A stretch of DNA of 58,900 nucleotides, taken from NCBI RefSeq assembly GCF_017996735.1, contig NZ_JAGOGJ010000033.1:1-58900 (forward strand), given 5' to 3'. Below the pieces are notes generated by a model, which saw only the letters and a program-made list of their open reading frames with translations, was not told the origin of the DNA and ran no database searches. Shown one piece after another: positions 58,749 to 58,900 of the stretch. The translations under genes and the position numbers were made by a program. Origin of the DNA: Niveispirillum sp. GTDB lineage: Bacteria; Pseudomonadota; Alphaproteobacteria; Azospirillales; Azospirillaceae. Positions within the stretch are counted from its first letter, which is position 1. Each line of letters opens with the position of its first letter.

Positions 58749-58900
58749 CTAGAACGCGGTCTTGAAATTCAACCCGATGATGCGCGGCGTCGGCTCGATA
58801 TTCTCCAGGATCACGCCATAGGGTCCGGGGACGATCGGCGTTTTGACGTCGCTCAGGTTGTCGGCGAACAGCGACAGTTCGAAATCGCCGAAATCCAGAC
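58749..58900 (-). CDS. TonB-dependent receptor, C-terminal part
   Basis: The frame enters from the right edge and ends at TAG 58749-58751. The visible 50 residues include FELSLFADNLSDVKTP and end in PRIIGLNFKTAF, the last two barrel strands and terminal phenylalanine of a TonB-dependent receptor. It is first in the minus-strand order of the peptide-use operon. Signal peptide and plug lie outside the window. Confidence 0.8.
   Translation of the reverse strand, partial: LDFGDFELSLFADNLSDVKTPIVPGPYGVILENIEPTPRIIGLNFKTAF

Overview
The window is GC-rich, densely coded accessory DNA from an alphaproteobacterium. The many TonB-dependent receptors, the GC bias and the gene mix fit the Azospirillaceae (Niveispirillum-like) or a sphingomonad, but nothing in the window fixes the genus. 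Almost every gene belongs to one of three catabolic blocks, each built around TonB-dependent outer-membrane receptors.

Block 1 (about 0.4-20.0 kb). Two RidA-family genes flank a LysR regulator. A divergent promoter region then serves an acyl-CoA synthetase / DsbA-type isomerase / SDR operon on the minus strand. On the plus strand it serves a long operon of TonB receptor, alpha/beta hydrolase, aldehyde dehydrogenase, cyclase-family hydrolase and SDR, followed by an IclR regulator. A minus-strand operon (ThDP-dependent lyase, second aldehyde dehydrogenase, HSL-type esterase) diverges from a second TonB receptor. The logic is uptake, ester or ring hydrolysis, C-C cleavage to an aldehyde, oxidation and CoA activation. 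The substrate cannot be read from the sequence.

Block 2 (about 20.1-47.1 kb). This is the most interesting part. It is bracketed by two 40-41 bp imperfect direct repeats that look like the 3' end of a tRNA gene, and an IS3-family remnant lies at the left edge. Inside are a TonB receptor, a TetR regulator, two class III aminotransferases each paired with a BKACE (beta-keto acid cleavage) enzyme, a complete CoA beta-oxidation set, an enolase-superfamily dehydratase, an SMP-30 lactonase and a C45-type amide acyltransferase. A class C serine hydrolase, a hydroxypyruvate-isomerase-like protein, a CPBP membrane protease, a GPH-type transporter and an Lrp/2-oxoacid dehydrogenase E1 pair complete it. 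A palindrome ATGACC-N4-GGTCAT recurs at seven places in this block, six of them in intergenic regions or at gene starts, and looks like the operator of the local TetR protein. I infer a single regulated, possibly undescribed pathway for an acylated beta-amino-acid-like compound.

Block 3 (about 47.3-58.9 kb). After a GST gene comes a graveyard of four truncated genes (LysR, TonB receptor, DUF885, PurU). A minus-strand operon follows that looks devoted to peptide use: TonB receptor (partial at the window end), MFS carrier, esterase, prolyl oligopeptidase, gamma-glutamyltransferase-like protein with Ser at the nucleophile position, DUF885 metallopeptidase and M14 carboxypeptidase.

The window also starts inside a gene, with the C-terminal Fis-type helix-turn-helix of a regulator. 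No complete tRNA, rRNA, CRISPR array or replication origin was seen.
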